Assembly: GCA_034401795.1 (NCBI GenBank)
Contig: CM067367.1
Location: 53,030,269 to 53,094,268 of the forward strand
DNA: 64,000 nucleotides
DNA from: Chaetoderma sp. LZ-2023a
Taxonomy: Eukaryota > Mollusca > Caudofoveata > Chaetodermatida > Chaetodermatidae
Direction: 5' to 3'
Part shown: piece after piece, positions 1 through 9,459 of the stretch
Layout of the letters: every line of letters starts with the position of its first letter
Position numbering within the stretch: the first letter of the stretch is position 1
The notes under the pieces: model-generated
Told to the model about the DNA's origin: nothing
What the model saw: the letters and a program-made list of their open reading frames with translations, nothing else
Databases searched by the model: none
Made by a program: the position numbers and the translations under genes

Positions 1-640
1 AGGTTAAGGTCACAGAGACTTAATTTATTACATAATATTGCATTTCCATATGATAGCTCGAGTTCTATTGAAGGGATCATTACCAATCTGACGTGGGAGC
101 GTGTCCTTGGTGGTCCTAAGAGCTCTATCGATTTTTGCGCCAAATGGTTAAAGATCACGGTGACCTAATTAATTATGTAATATTGCGTTTCCGGATGATA
201 GCTTGAGTTCTATTGAAGGGATCATTACCAATCTGGCGTAGGAGCTTGTCCTTGGTGGTCCGAAGAACCCTATTGATTTTGGGGTCAAAGTTCATGTAAC
301 CTAATTAATGATGTAGGCGCCGAAGAATCCTATCAATTTTAGGATCAAAGTCACTATGACCTAATTAATTACGTAATGTTGTGTATCCGGGTGATAACTC
401 AAGTTCTATTGAAAGGATCGTTACCAATCTGGCTTGGGAGTTTGTCCTTGGTGGTCCGAAGAACGCTATTGATTTTGAAGTCAAAGGTCAATGTCACTGT
501 GACCTAATTAATGATGTAATATTGCATTTCCGGATAATGACTCGAGTTCGATTGAAGGGATCATTACTAATTAGGACCGGGTACCAGAAGGTGTGAAGGC
601 CCTATACTAATCACTGCATCTGTCTGTCCATCGATCCATC
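1..640. repeat. Degenerate direct repeats, GTCACNGTGACC family
   Basis: Four imperfect copies of one unit lie head to tail. Each contains a GTCAC-GTGACC dyad, then CTAATTAATTATGTAATATT, then a segment with GAAGGGATCATTACCAATCT, then a GAA(C/T)CCTAT(C/T)GATTTT block. The last block recurs near 111, 258, 318 and 454, so spacing is irregular (about 147, 60 and 136 bp). A further piece of the same block is at 3172-3215. No protein is supported; the 71-codon open frame at 381-596 follows the repeat and has no recognisable domain. The element class is unknown. Confidence 0.7.
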
Positions 641-659
641 TGTCCATCCACAAGATCTC

Positions 660-1125
660 GTAAACAGCATATCATACAGAGCGGTTTCAGATATTTTATT
701 ATGAAACTTGGTGTATGACTCACTTATGATACGCAGATGTGCCTTTTGAAGAATTCACCTTTATATGTTCAATATTTTTGTTGAAAATGGCATTTTTAAT
801 TCAAAAACATGATTTTTGTCAATTTCCTCGTAATATCATACACTTTTATAGGTCTAAGATTTTGGTTGAAAATAGGCTTCTTAATGCAAAAATCACGATT
901 ATTATCAATTTTCTCATAAACACCGTATCATACAGAATCGCTTAAAATAATTTAATGAAACTTAGCAGGTAGCTTGTTCATGATGAGTAGAGGTGCCTTT
1001 TAGAGGATTCACCTTTATATGTCCAAGATTTTGGATGAAAATGTGTTTTTTTAATGCAAAAACTTAAAATTTTTGATAATTTCCTTGTTTTTAAAACAAA
1101 TTTTATTCCTTTTTGTTTTTATTTC
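660..1125. repeat. Short direct repeats, TTCACCTTTATATGT family
   Basis: A block containing GTGCCTTTT(G/A)(A/G)AG then ATTCACCTTTATATGT, followed by a T-rich run and TTTAATGCAAAAA, occurs at about 737-826 and 992-1086. A partial middle copy lies around 850-920. The CGTAAACAGCATATCATACAGA segment at 658 recurs in altered form near 920. No coding potential is seen. The block abuts the head of the next repeat at 1129. Confidence 0.55.
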
Positions 1126-1128
1126 TCT

Positions 1129-3022
1129 TAGCTCACCTGGCCTGAAAGGCCAAGTGAGGTTATGCCGTGGCAACCATCTTTCATGTGTCTGTCCATTGTC
1201 CGTCCATCCGTCAACTTTTCCTTTAAAGGACTTCTTCTCAAGAACTACTGGGCAGATTTCAATATATTTGACAGGAAGCATCCCTAGGGCATAGCGATCC
1301 AAGTTTGTTCAAAGGAAGCTGATTGGCCAATTTGGATTTTGGCCGATTTTTAGAAATGTCGAAAAATCTCCACTTGGAAGATTGATGCAAACCTCATGAA
1401 ATATGATCTAGGGCAAGAGCTGAACCAAGTTTGTTCAAGGGAACTTGATTGGTCAAATGGTTCGGCGGCCATCTTAGTTGACCTAGTTTTAGAGAAAACG
1501 ACTTCTCCAGAACCGCTGAACTGATCGGGCCGAAATTTGACAGATTTGATTAGGGACTAACGGCCATTAAAGTCTGTTCAAGGAAAGTTGATGCGTAAAA
1601 AACCATGACCAGTATGAACCAATCAAAATGTAGCGTGTTTGGTGGCCATATTGGATATTTTTATTTGACAGATTTTGGAGCCAAAATTAGTTTTATATAG
1701 GTTTTTGGTTATTCTGACTTCAAATTTGCCGTTTTCGAAAATGTCGGATAAACGGTTTGGTGACCATCTTGGAATGTTTTCCTGCCAAAAGCTCCCATAC
1801 TAAAGCAATGGGATTTCAAGTATATTTAACCGGAAGCATCTATAAGCCATAGGGATCCAAGTTTGTTCAGAGAAAGCCGATGGGCCAATTTGTCTGCCAG
1901 CCATCTTGGATTTTAGCCAATTTTTGGAAACGTCTTTAAAAATCTCCGAAACCGCTTGGGGGTTCAATTGCAAACCACATGAAATATTATCTAGGGCAAG
2001 AGCTGAACCAAGTATGTTCAAGGGAACTTGATTCGCCAAATGGTTCGGCGCCATCTTGGATTACCTAGTTTTCGCGAAACTACTCCAGAACTGCTGAACG
2101 CGAAAAAACTACTTCTCCAGAACCGCTGAACAGATCGGTTGATCCATCAGAATACATGGCCGCCGTGGGCTAATCAAAATGTAGCGTGTTTGGTGGCCAT
2201 ATTAAATATTTTTATTTGATGGATTTTGAAAATGAAATTGGTTTTATATAGGTGTTTGGTACTCTGATCTCAAATTTGTCATTTTCAAAACCGTCAGATA
2301 AGTGGTTTAGCGGCCATCTTGAATCTTTTTCCTGCCAAAAACTCCCATACTAAAGCAATAGGAAATTTTAAATGTCTTCTCGAGAACTATCTAGCTGATT
2401 TCAAATATATTTGACAGGAAGCATCCTTAGGGGTAGGGATCCAAGTTTGTTTAAAGGAAGCCGATCGACCAATTTGGCTAGCAGCCATCTTGGATTTTGG
2501 CTGCTTTTTAGAAACGTCTTTAAATATCTTCTCGGAAACCGCATGGGGATCGATTCAAAACTCATGAAACATCATCTGGAGCAACAGCTGAGCCAAGCTT
2601 GTTTAAGGGAACTTGATTGGCCAAATGCTTATGCAGCCATCTTGGATGACCTAGTTTTCGCGAAAACTTCCAGAACCGCTGAATGGATCAGGCCAAAATT
2701 TGAGAGATATGATTATGGCCTAAGCGCCAATAAAGTTTGTACATGGAAATTTGATACACATTATCAAAAAAACATTTCCGCCATGAATCAATCAAAATTT
2801 AGCACTTTTGGCGGACATCTTGTATTTTTATGCAAATTTCTGGGAAAATCATAAAACGAGTACTTATTAACCGCTGGGCCAATTTTAATAAATCTTGGCT
2901 AAACCTTCTTCACAGAGATTAGATTGGTCAATTTTTTCCAGTGGTCATCTCATTTCGTTCGTTTGCGACAGTGACCAATAATTCCATGTTAGCGATACAT
3001 GTCCCTTGGGCCTCTTGTTTGT
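1129..3022 (+). repeat. Long interspersed repeat, GCCATCTTGGAT type, copy 1
   Basis: It starts with a dyad-bearing head (CACCTGGCCTGAAAGGCCAA) and a TGTCCGTCCATCC run, and ends in GGGCCTCTTGTTT near 3021. Inside, long subunits repeat: the GGGATCCAAGTTTGTTCA segment recurs near 1290, 1853 and 2438, about 550-600 bp apart. Each subunit has one or more (C/G)GGCCATCTTGGAT blocks and an AATCAAAATGTAGCGTGTTTGG block. The 147-codon frame at 2411-2854 lies wholly inside the repeat and looks fortuitous. A second copy with the same head and tail is at 4902-6076. I recall similar sequence as abundant in bivalves. No transposase or RT is visible, so the class is unknown. Confidence 0.7.
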
Positions 3023-3039
3023 TTTTTATACTTTATTTT

Positions 3040-3145
3040 TAACGATATGAAGCCTTTGAATAAAATTGCTAGCTACTACATAGAGAAAGGTAATTCCAGT
3101 GATTGCGGGGGCCCTCTGAGTCAAACAAAGTTTTCTAGTCTTGGG
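3040..3145. repeat. Interspersed repeat shared with 23830-23935
   Basis: The sequence around CTACTACATAGAGAAA, then TTCCAGTGATTGCGGGG, CTCTGAGTCAAACAA and GTTTTCTAGT is found again, mildly diverged and in the same orientation, at 23830-23935. Both copies follow AT-rich sequence with TTTAA(C/T)GATATGAAG-like text. At 3172-3215 the GAACCCTATCGATTTTGG block of the first repeat family follows directly, which suggests that the two belong to one larger dispersed element. Confidence 0.55.
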
Positions 3146-3215
3146 TGGGGGGAGTTGTCTTTGGTGTTTTGAAGAACCCTATCGATTTTGGTGTCAGCGG
3201 TCAAGTCACGGTGAC

Positions 3216-3900
3216 CAATCTTTGGTGCGAGGTTGTGTTTGGCAGAACTGGGGTCATACTTTAGCAATCTGTGATTGCCGTTCTTGTTATATTTCAAAAT
3301 ATTCAACAAATTATTCTTAAAGTGCAAATGAGTTTTTGGATTCCGTATTTCAGTTAATTAATTAGCTTCGAGTCATTTTAAAATGTTTATTTGTTTGTGT
3401 ATTGTTATGGGACATACTGGATGCACAGTGATATCTAGACCAGATATTACAAATTCTTTTACAGTCTATGAAGTAAACTGCTGAATATATTCAAAATAAT
3501 CTCACATGAAGTTGTTGCAGGCTGTTAAATTAATTTTGTAATATTTCATATGGAATAACTGCTTAGCAGTATTAGAAATTTGGATTTCCAAAAGGAAGTG
3601 TTTATGTTATACGATTTGTCAAATTCTCTTATCCCATACATGTGTAAAGGTATGTGGTGTTGATTCTGATGGCAGGGTTGTTGTTGCTTGTCTTATGCAA
3701 CACTAGTACCATATTTCTCATATTAGAGGCCTATGCCTTAAAGGGGAACACAAGAAGGGTCACCATAGATTACATAAATCATGTAGTTCTATTGTAGAGC
3801 CCATATTTAAGCTACTGTGTAAAAATTTCCTGTGACATTTAATTATAAATCCGATTAAAATTGTGTTAAAAAGCGCTATGTTGCTCTAATTTTCTGCGAG
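3216..3900. other. AT-rich stretch, no gene seen
   Basis: No open frame with recognisable domains, no clear splice-bounded exon and no clear repeat are seen here. The sequence is AT-rich intergenic or intronic DNA. Confidence 0.5.
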
Positions 3901-3903
3901 TTA

Positions 3904-3931
3904 ATTCAACCTATGACGTCATAGGTTGAAT
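3904..3931. promoter_or_regulatory. Perfect 28-bp palindrome centred on a CRE octamer
   Basis: The 28 bases read identically on both strands, with TGACGTCA (3914-3921) at the exact centre. The left 20 bases (ATTCAACCTATGACGTCATA) occur again at 4034-4053, 130 bp downstream, where the right arm is lost. TGACGTCA is the established CREB/ATF binding consensus. The perfect dyad could equally be the core of a small foldback element; no nearby gene is available to regulate. Function is therefore unproven. Confidence 0.6.
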
Positions 3932-4033
3932 CCCGTCCGAAAAAGACCACAATAACGTTGGAGAGAAACCCCCTGATAAAACGCAATTCGCAACGTTATT
4001 GCAATAGCGCTGTTGGACGACGGCGAGAAAACC

Positions 4034-4057
4034 ATTCAACCTATGACGTCATAACCT
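4034..4057. repeat. Second, half-palindromic copy of the CRE dyad
   Basis: ATTCAACCTATGACGTCATA repeats the left arm and centre of the palindrome at 3904-3931. The octamer TGACGTCA is at 4044-4051. The 100 bp between the copies contain AACGTTATTGCAATAGCGC-type text. Confidence 0.6.
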
Positions 4058-4901
4058 AGTTCTCGAATAGAAATTTGGCTAACGTTTCACGTATTTAACT
4101 AACAAATATATCCACTTCTAATTTGAGCACAGAGCTTATAATTATATCTTTAAAAACGTTGTGTCCTCTAGATTAATTTTATATAATGTATTATAGGGGG
4201 TCTGGTGATTCCCTTTAATAGAAGTCTACCCCCAAACTCAGCAATGTCAGTCCTTAGATTTTCTTAGGACTTTGAAAATGGGAAAAAAACTTAATACAAG
4301 CCTACCCTCAAACGCGGCATCTTGGTCCGATAAACTTTTTCCAAATATTGACATTAATAAATAATTTATTGTTTTTACTTCAAAATTCGTCATAAAAGAA
4401 AAAAATTGTACAAAAAATAACACAAAATTAGAACACATCTTCAATTTTTCACGATAGAAATTCATACTATCTTACGCCTATGCTTAATGTATACCTTATA
4501 TCCATCATTGCTGGAGTAAAATTATTAATTGGGACACTGTTTATTTCATCAAAATTAATCCAAAGTTTGACATAAAATGGCGTCGAGAAAATAGAAATCA
4601 TGTGATGTATTAGGCTATAGGACGAGTTTAGGTTGTTACCTGAGTAGCGTGAAGATGCTAATGGTATTACCCATTTAGAGACTTGCATAATCCACAAATT
4701 GGAGGGAAGTTTCCTCTAGCTACGAGAGTCACGACATAAATTCGTCCTATAGCTAATTAATACGCCAATTAATACTCGGTAGAATGTAATGTAACCAAGT
4801 CGGCCGGAACGAAAACGCCCAAGTGAACAAAAATCTCACCAGTAAATATACTGCCGGATACATTTACTGATTAGCTAATAGTGAATTTATTGCTCAAATT
4901 G
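4058..4901. other. AT-rich stretch, no gene seen
   Basis: No supportable gene. A short repeated phrase (AGAAGTCTACCCCCAAACTC near 4205, AAGCCTACCCTCAAACGC near 4300) recurs inverted and diverged near 6620-6645, so part of this stretch is probably old repeat. Confidence 0.45.
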
Positions 4902-6076
4902 GTAGCTTACCTGGCCTGAAAGGCGACCGTCCGTCATGTGTCCGTCCTCCGTCCATCCGTCGTCCGTCAACTTTTCCTTTAAATGACTTCTTCTCAAGAA
5001 CCACTGGGCCGATTTGAATTATGTGGCAGGAAGCATCCTTAGGGCATAGGGATCCAAGTTTGTTCAAATGGAGCCGATCGGCTAATTTGGCCGGTGGCCA
5101 TCTTGAATTTCGTCCGACTTTAGGAAATGTCTTTAAAAATCTTTTCCGAAACCCACTTGGGGAATCCATTCCAAACTCATGAAACCTCATCTAGGGAAAA
5201 ACATACGCCAAGTTTGTTCAAGAAGACATGATTGACCAAATGGTTCGGCGGACATCTTGGATGACCTAGTTTTCCCGAAAACGACTTCTCCAGAACCACT
5301 GAAGGGATCAGGCCGAAATTTAAGAAATATGATTAGGGACTAAGCGCCATTAAATTTCTTCAAGGGAAGTTGATCTGTCAAAAAACATGGCGGCCGTGAG
5401 ACAATCAAAATGTAGTGTGTTTAGCGGCCATATTGGATTTTTTTATTTGATGGATTTTGAAGCCGAAATTGGTTCTATATGTTTTTGGGTATTGAGAGCT
5501 CAAATTTGCCATTTTCGAAATTGTTGGATAGACGGTTTGGCGGCCATCTTGGATTATTTTCCCGCCAAAGGCGCCCATACTAAAGTAATTGGAACTTTAA
5601 CATGTCTTCTTTAGAACTGCTATGCCAATTTCAATTATATTTGGCAGGAAACATCCTTAGGGCATGGAGATTTAAATTTGTTCAAACGAAGTCGATCGAC
5701 CATTTTTAGAAATGTCTTTAAAAATCTTTGCCGAAACTGTTTGAGCGATTGATTCAAAACTCATAAAATATCATTTAGGGCACGAGCTGAACCAAGTTTG
5801 TTCAAGGTAGCGTGATTTGCCAAATGGTTGGGTGGCCATCTTGGATGGCCTGGTTTTCATGAAAGCAACTTCATCTCCAGAGCCATTGAACCGATTCAGC
5901 TGAAATTTGGGAGATATGATATTGATGACTAAGGGCCATTAAAGTTTGTTTAAGAGAAGTTGATACATAAAGAAACATGGCCTCTGTTTTCTTGTTACAA
6001 GTTTGCTCAACTCATTAGATTTCTACTTATTGTTAATGATCTTTCTAGTTGAGATGCCTGTGGGCCTCTTGTTTTA
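4902..6076 (+). repeat. Long interspersed repeat, GCCATCTTGGAT type, copy 2
   Basis: It has the same head (CTGGCCTGAAAGGC, then a TCCGTCC run) and tail (GGGCCTCTTGTTTTA) as the repeat at 1129-3022. The GGGATCCAAGTTTGTTCAAA segment at about 5050 recurs diverged near 5668, giving a subunit of about 620 bp. It is one subunit shorter than copy 1, so copy number of the internal unit varies. The open frames at 5387-5614 and 4894-5190 are internal to the repeat and are not genes. Confidence 0.7.
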
Positions 6077-7315
6077 AAAACATCTGTATATATTTATTAT
6101 TAATTTACGATATTGGCATTTGCGATGTTGCAAAATCTGTTTTTATTTGGGAGGTCTCCTTCTATCAAGATAAAGTTCAGTGGAAAGCCTCCAATCACAA
6201 AAGAGCTTTAATTTGTTTTGGATCAGTTTATGTTGATTTACGACAATACATACATGTACAATGACTTGTCGGTTTGAGTTTTATTTCATCATTTAAGAAT
6301 GATACACGTAAGATTTACAAATATTACATAGAATACAATTATTACAGACAATATAGCCCACAATATTGGTTATTGCAATACGGCAAGAGGAAATACATGT
6401 AGTGGTTTCTCGTTGATGATATCCCATTTTTGGGCTGAATTGTACATCAGGGAGGCCATTCTGATCCAAAATTCTGAGCCCAAAAATGTGATAAAAGTTT
6501 ATACTAATGCACAATGTACACCCCCCCCCCCCCCCCCCCCCCCCCTTCTGGCCTGGAGCAAAATGAGCAAAAAAAATTGCGCAATATAGACACGAAATTA
6601 CAGTAGACGTCTAACATGAGCTTATTAGAAGTGGGTTTGGGGGTTGACTAAACATTTTTTGTGGAAAACTGTCTAATAGAATCTCGGACATTCTGCTGGT
6701 GAAATTTCCTCATCACTCCTAATAGAAGCCTAGGCTTCTAATAGGAGGAATACGCTATGAAGCAACACTGTTTTTTAGCATTAACACCATTTAGCTTTCG
6801 AGATTGAATGGGATAGTGCACATTATATTTTATTTTTAATTTACAGTATAGCTCGGAAATAATGTCAAATGTTTCCAAAACAAAAAGAGAAACATGTTAG
6901 TGCAATTTTGAACATAGTGTTCTAAATGTTCGATTGAATATTTGCTGCATTTCAGCAGTCTTCCAATCCAAATATGTTCAAAATATTCAACAGTTGATTA
7001 TATTTAGTTTTTGGAAGCACGTTAGGTTATTTCTGATCTGTACTGTATATACTACTGGATTCCCTAGAAATTATTCTCTTTTCTTTTTTTATAGGTACTG
7101 GAAAATAAGCATCGGTTAAAATGTGTTCAGTTGTTTTCCTGACGATAATCTGACAAACCAATACACTACTGAGGCATATCATGTTTGAGTAATGTGTCTG
7201 TAATTCACCAACTCACTGCTATGATTTAGTGTACATATGAGATATATAATAAAGTCTTTCCATTGTTAACTTCCAGTCAAATTAGATTTTAAATGTTATT
7301 ATCTATCTTGTTCAG
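6077..7315. other. AT-rich stretch with a poly-C run, no gene seen
   Basis: No gene is supported. The stretch holds a 25-base C homopolymer (6521-6545) and a 16-base palindrome AGAAGCCTAGGCTTCT near 6724. Short open frames (for example 6049-6264 and 6934-7119) have no domain and no splice-site support. Confidence 0.5.
6521..6545. repeat. Poly-C homopolymer
   Basis: Twenty-five consecutive C. Homopolymers of this length are unstable in cloning and sequencing, so the exact count should not be trusted. Confidence 0.9.
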
Positions 7316-7575
7316 GTGAAATTAAGATACTGGCAATTCATTGTCGAAAGGTTTAATGGTCAAGAAAATTTCAATTTTCTCACAGAAAAATTTCCAATTG
7401 CAGACCAATTCGAACAATTTTGGCACGGGAATAACTGGCTCGATTATCGAAGCTGCGATTCAACTGTTAAAATTTCAAGAGTATTTTCTTGGCCTGCAAA
7501 TGTGCATATCACAGAGGCCAGTGACTGCAAGGAATATTTTGGCTGGCTTGTCCATTGAGGGTTTACGTATATCTT
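7316..7575. repeat. Degenerate foldback element, old copy
   Basis: It shares GGAATAACTGGCTCGATTATCGA, CTTGGCCTGCAAATG(T)GCAT and a TTTTGGCTG...GAGGGTTTA end with the better-preserved foldback copies at 7737-7925 and 31004-31190. The arms no longer pair well. The open frames running through it (7316-7558, 7341-7577) are by-products of the repeat. Confidence 0.5.
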
Positions 7576-7736
7576 AACGCATCAAGAAAATTGAGATCTG
7601 TCGTTTTATTTCTCTGTCATGAGCATTATTAAATAGACACGTCACATTCTTTCCAGCCACCTGTCTGCTTTGAAGACTGGAAGCTGCTGTTAACAAGCAC
7701 AGTTAACCATCGAATTTATTAAAAAAAGAATTTTCA

Positions 7737-7925
7737 TTGAAAATGTCCATTTTCAGAAGTCTATCTTTTAAAATTTACCACTGGAATGATTGGCTCAGTT
7801 ATCGAGCCAGCCATTCCAGTGGTAAATTTTCACAGATAGACTTCTCTTGGTCTGCAAATGGACATTTCTTAAGAACACTGCAGAAGCCATTTTTGGCTGA
7901 TATGAGTATTAAAGGGTTAGCAGAT
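7737..7925. mobile_element. Foldback MITE-like element, copy with long arms
   Basis: Two arms of about 55-60 bp face each other around a GGCTCAGTTATCGAGCC turn. The left arm runs through AAATGTCCATTTTCAGAAG and AAAATTTACCACTGGAATG. The right arm runs through CATTCCAGTGGTAAATTTT and CTTGGTCTGCAAATGGACAT. A short unpaired tail ends in TTAAAGGGTTA. A second copy at 31004-31190 has the same arms, turn and tail. There is no internal gene, so it would be non-autonomous. The superfamily is not determined because target duplications are not clear. Confidence 0.7.
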
Positions 7926-8221
7926 ATTTACTATATATGTATATTATTGTTTATTTAATGTAACCGAGTCCAGAAGATGGATAGAGTTTTGAACTGTTCC
8001 TTTAGGCATGTTAAGTGATGAAGATACACCTGTTTGTTAAGGTATTGTTAAATAGAAAACAATCTTGTTGGCGAGCAATAAATCATGATGCCATAAACAC
8101 ACAATGGAGCTTTCCAGTTTTAGTTATGCCCTCTCATCTCAATCTAAGTTCCACACACACCACGTCCATGTTGGATCGATCTGAACTCCCTGACTACCAA
8201 TTTCTCGAAAACTACAGGTAA

Positions 8222-8465
8222 GCTGTTGAATATTTTGAAACTAATTTGCCTGTGTGCTGTTGTTGCAACAGCGCCCAGTGAAATTAGTTTCAAAATATTC
8301 AACATAATGTTTATTAAATGGTAAAGACATACAATTCGTACAATGTGTCAGACTATTAAGCTTTAAAGATGGACTATTGCGAATCATTCATGACGTCATG
8401 GTTATGACATCATCCTACTCATCACATAGGTGATTATGACATCATATGATGGATGAATAAACTTG
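8222..8465 (-). mobile_element. CRE-hairpin MITE-like repeat, copy 1
   Basis: A hairpin module has arms GTTGAATATTTTGAAACTAA and TTAGTTTCAAAATATTCAAC around a CTGTTG...CAACAG loop. It is followed by a spacer and by a cluster of CRE-like motifs: TGACGTCA at 8391-8398 and TGACATCA near 8405 and 8437. The far end is AAACTTGGAAAGGTCCA. The same two-module unit occurs at 14045-14252, 32850-33078, 35126-35365 and 62325-62580; the hairpin alone is at 24808-24895. The recurrence shows a dispersed element; there is no coding sequence. Confidence 0.7.
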
Positions 8466-8511
8466 GAAAGGTCCATTATGAGTTAGTAGACTCAAAATAT
8501 TACACTTCTGG

Positions 8512-8645
8512 GTAGTGGTGTAGTGGCAAATCTTAATGAGCCGAGGAGCGCAGGGAGGTAGCTACAATACTTTTCCTATGGGCCGGGGCAGGTCTGCAAG
8601 CAGCAGGAGCTCCGGTCTTCCATCCAGTGCACACCAGTAACAATA
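8512..8645. mobile_element. Decayed hAT-type MITE related to 9313-9447
   Basis: It begins (G)TAGTGGTGTAGTGGCAA and shares AGCGCAGGGAGG, ACAATAC and GGAGCTCCGGTC with the intact MITE at 9313-9447. The right terminus is no longer clear. It is probably an older copy of the same family. Confidence 0.5.
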
Positions 8646-9312
8646 CACCAGTGCTACTGGGTCTATTACATTAGTATGGACTTAATAAGCCTGAATGACA
8701 AACTCATAAATCCTCCCAATACAATTGTCATGCCCGCATATATCTGTCACCAAACGGCTGGGGACGTATCATTTGGAAGACAATGCCATGATTGTGGGGG
8801 CATACCAGGTACCCACAGAATTAAAGACAAAGCTGCCCCCATTAGGCAGTTTACACAACTGTCAAGTCAATGCATCCGGAAGCCCTATTGCGCATGCGCA
8901 GACTGACAAATTACTTTGCTAATAAATTGCCTTAAAACAGATCTCATATTTAAGAGTTCTTGTGGGGTTTTAAAATTTAATTAGGATTTGTGATAAAGCT
9001 AGGCATAATTGTTGATTATAGAACCATTATCATCCTCCACGTCGGATGGTTCTACAGATGTACTTCAGCCAAATGTGTAATTGCGAAACAATATATGAGA
9101 GATGTTATGTTTGTGACACCAGTTTTCGAGATTGTTCAAAACGTAGTTTTTTGTCATATTTCTGTATCAATATGACTAAATTTGGTTGGTTTTTGTGTAA
9201 TCTTGTTTCGTAGTCATATGTGAAGGGTATGTGAAAGGTAGTAAATTCCCCTTTCTTGCAACCGCTGTATCCTAGCTCCACTTAGGTAGAGATATTTGAG
9301 ACATAGTACGGG

Positions 9313-9447
9313 CAGTGGTGTAGTCGCAATGTTTGAGCGTCAGGAGCACTGGACAGCAGCAAGAGCGCGGGGAGGGGTGACAATATTATTTCTACTGGGC
9401 AGGTGTCTGAGCAGGCGGAGCAAAGCTCCGGTCCCACTACACCACTG
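9313..9447. mobile_element. hAT-type MITE with intact ends and 8-bp target duplication
   Basis: The 135-bp element has perfect 12-bp terminal inverted repeats, CAGTGGTGTAGT (9313-9324) and ACTACACCACTG (9436-9447). It is flanked by the perfect direct repeat AGTACGGG (9305-9312 and 9448-9455). An 8-bp duplication with CA...TG ends is characteristic of the hAT superfamily. It is too short to encode a transposase, so it depended on one supplied in trans. Perfect ends and duplication suggest a fairly young insertion. Confidence 0.9.
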
Positions 9448-9459
9448 AGTACGGGTCTG

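Noticed and set aside
2411-2854. 147-codon open frame
   Set aside because: Lies entirely within the GCCATCTTGGAT repeat and is not maintained in its other copy.
6724-6739. AGAAGCCTAGGCTTCT palindrome as a regulatory site
   Set aside because: Single short dyad without context; could be chance.
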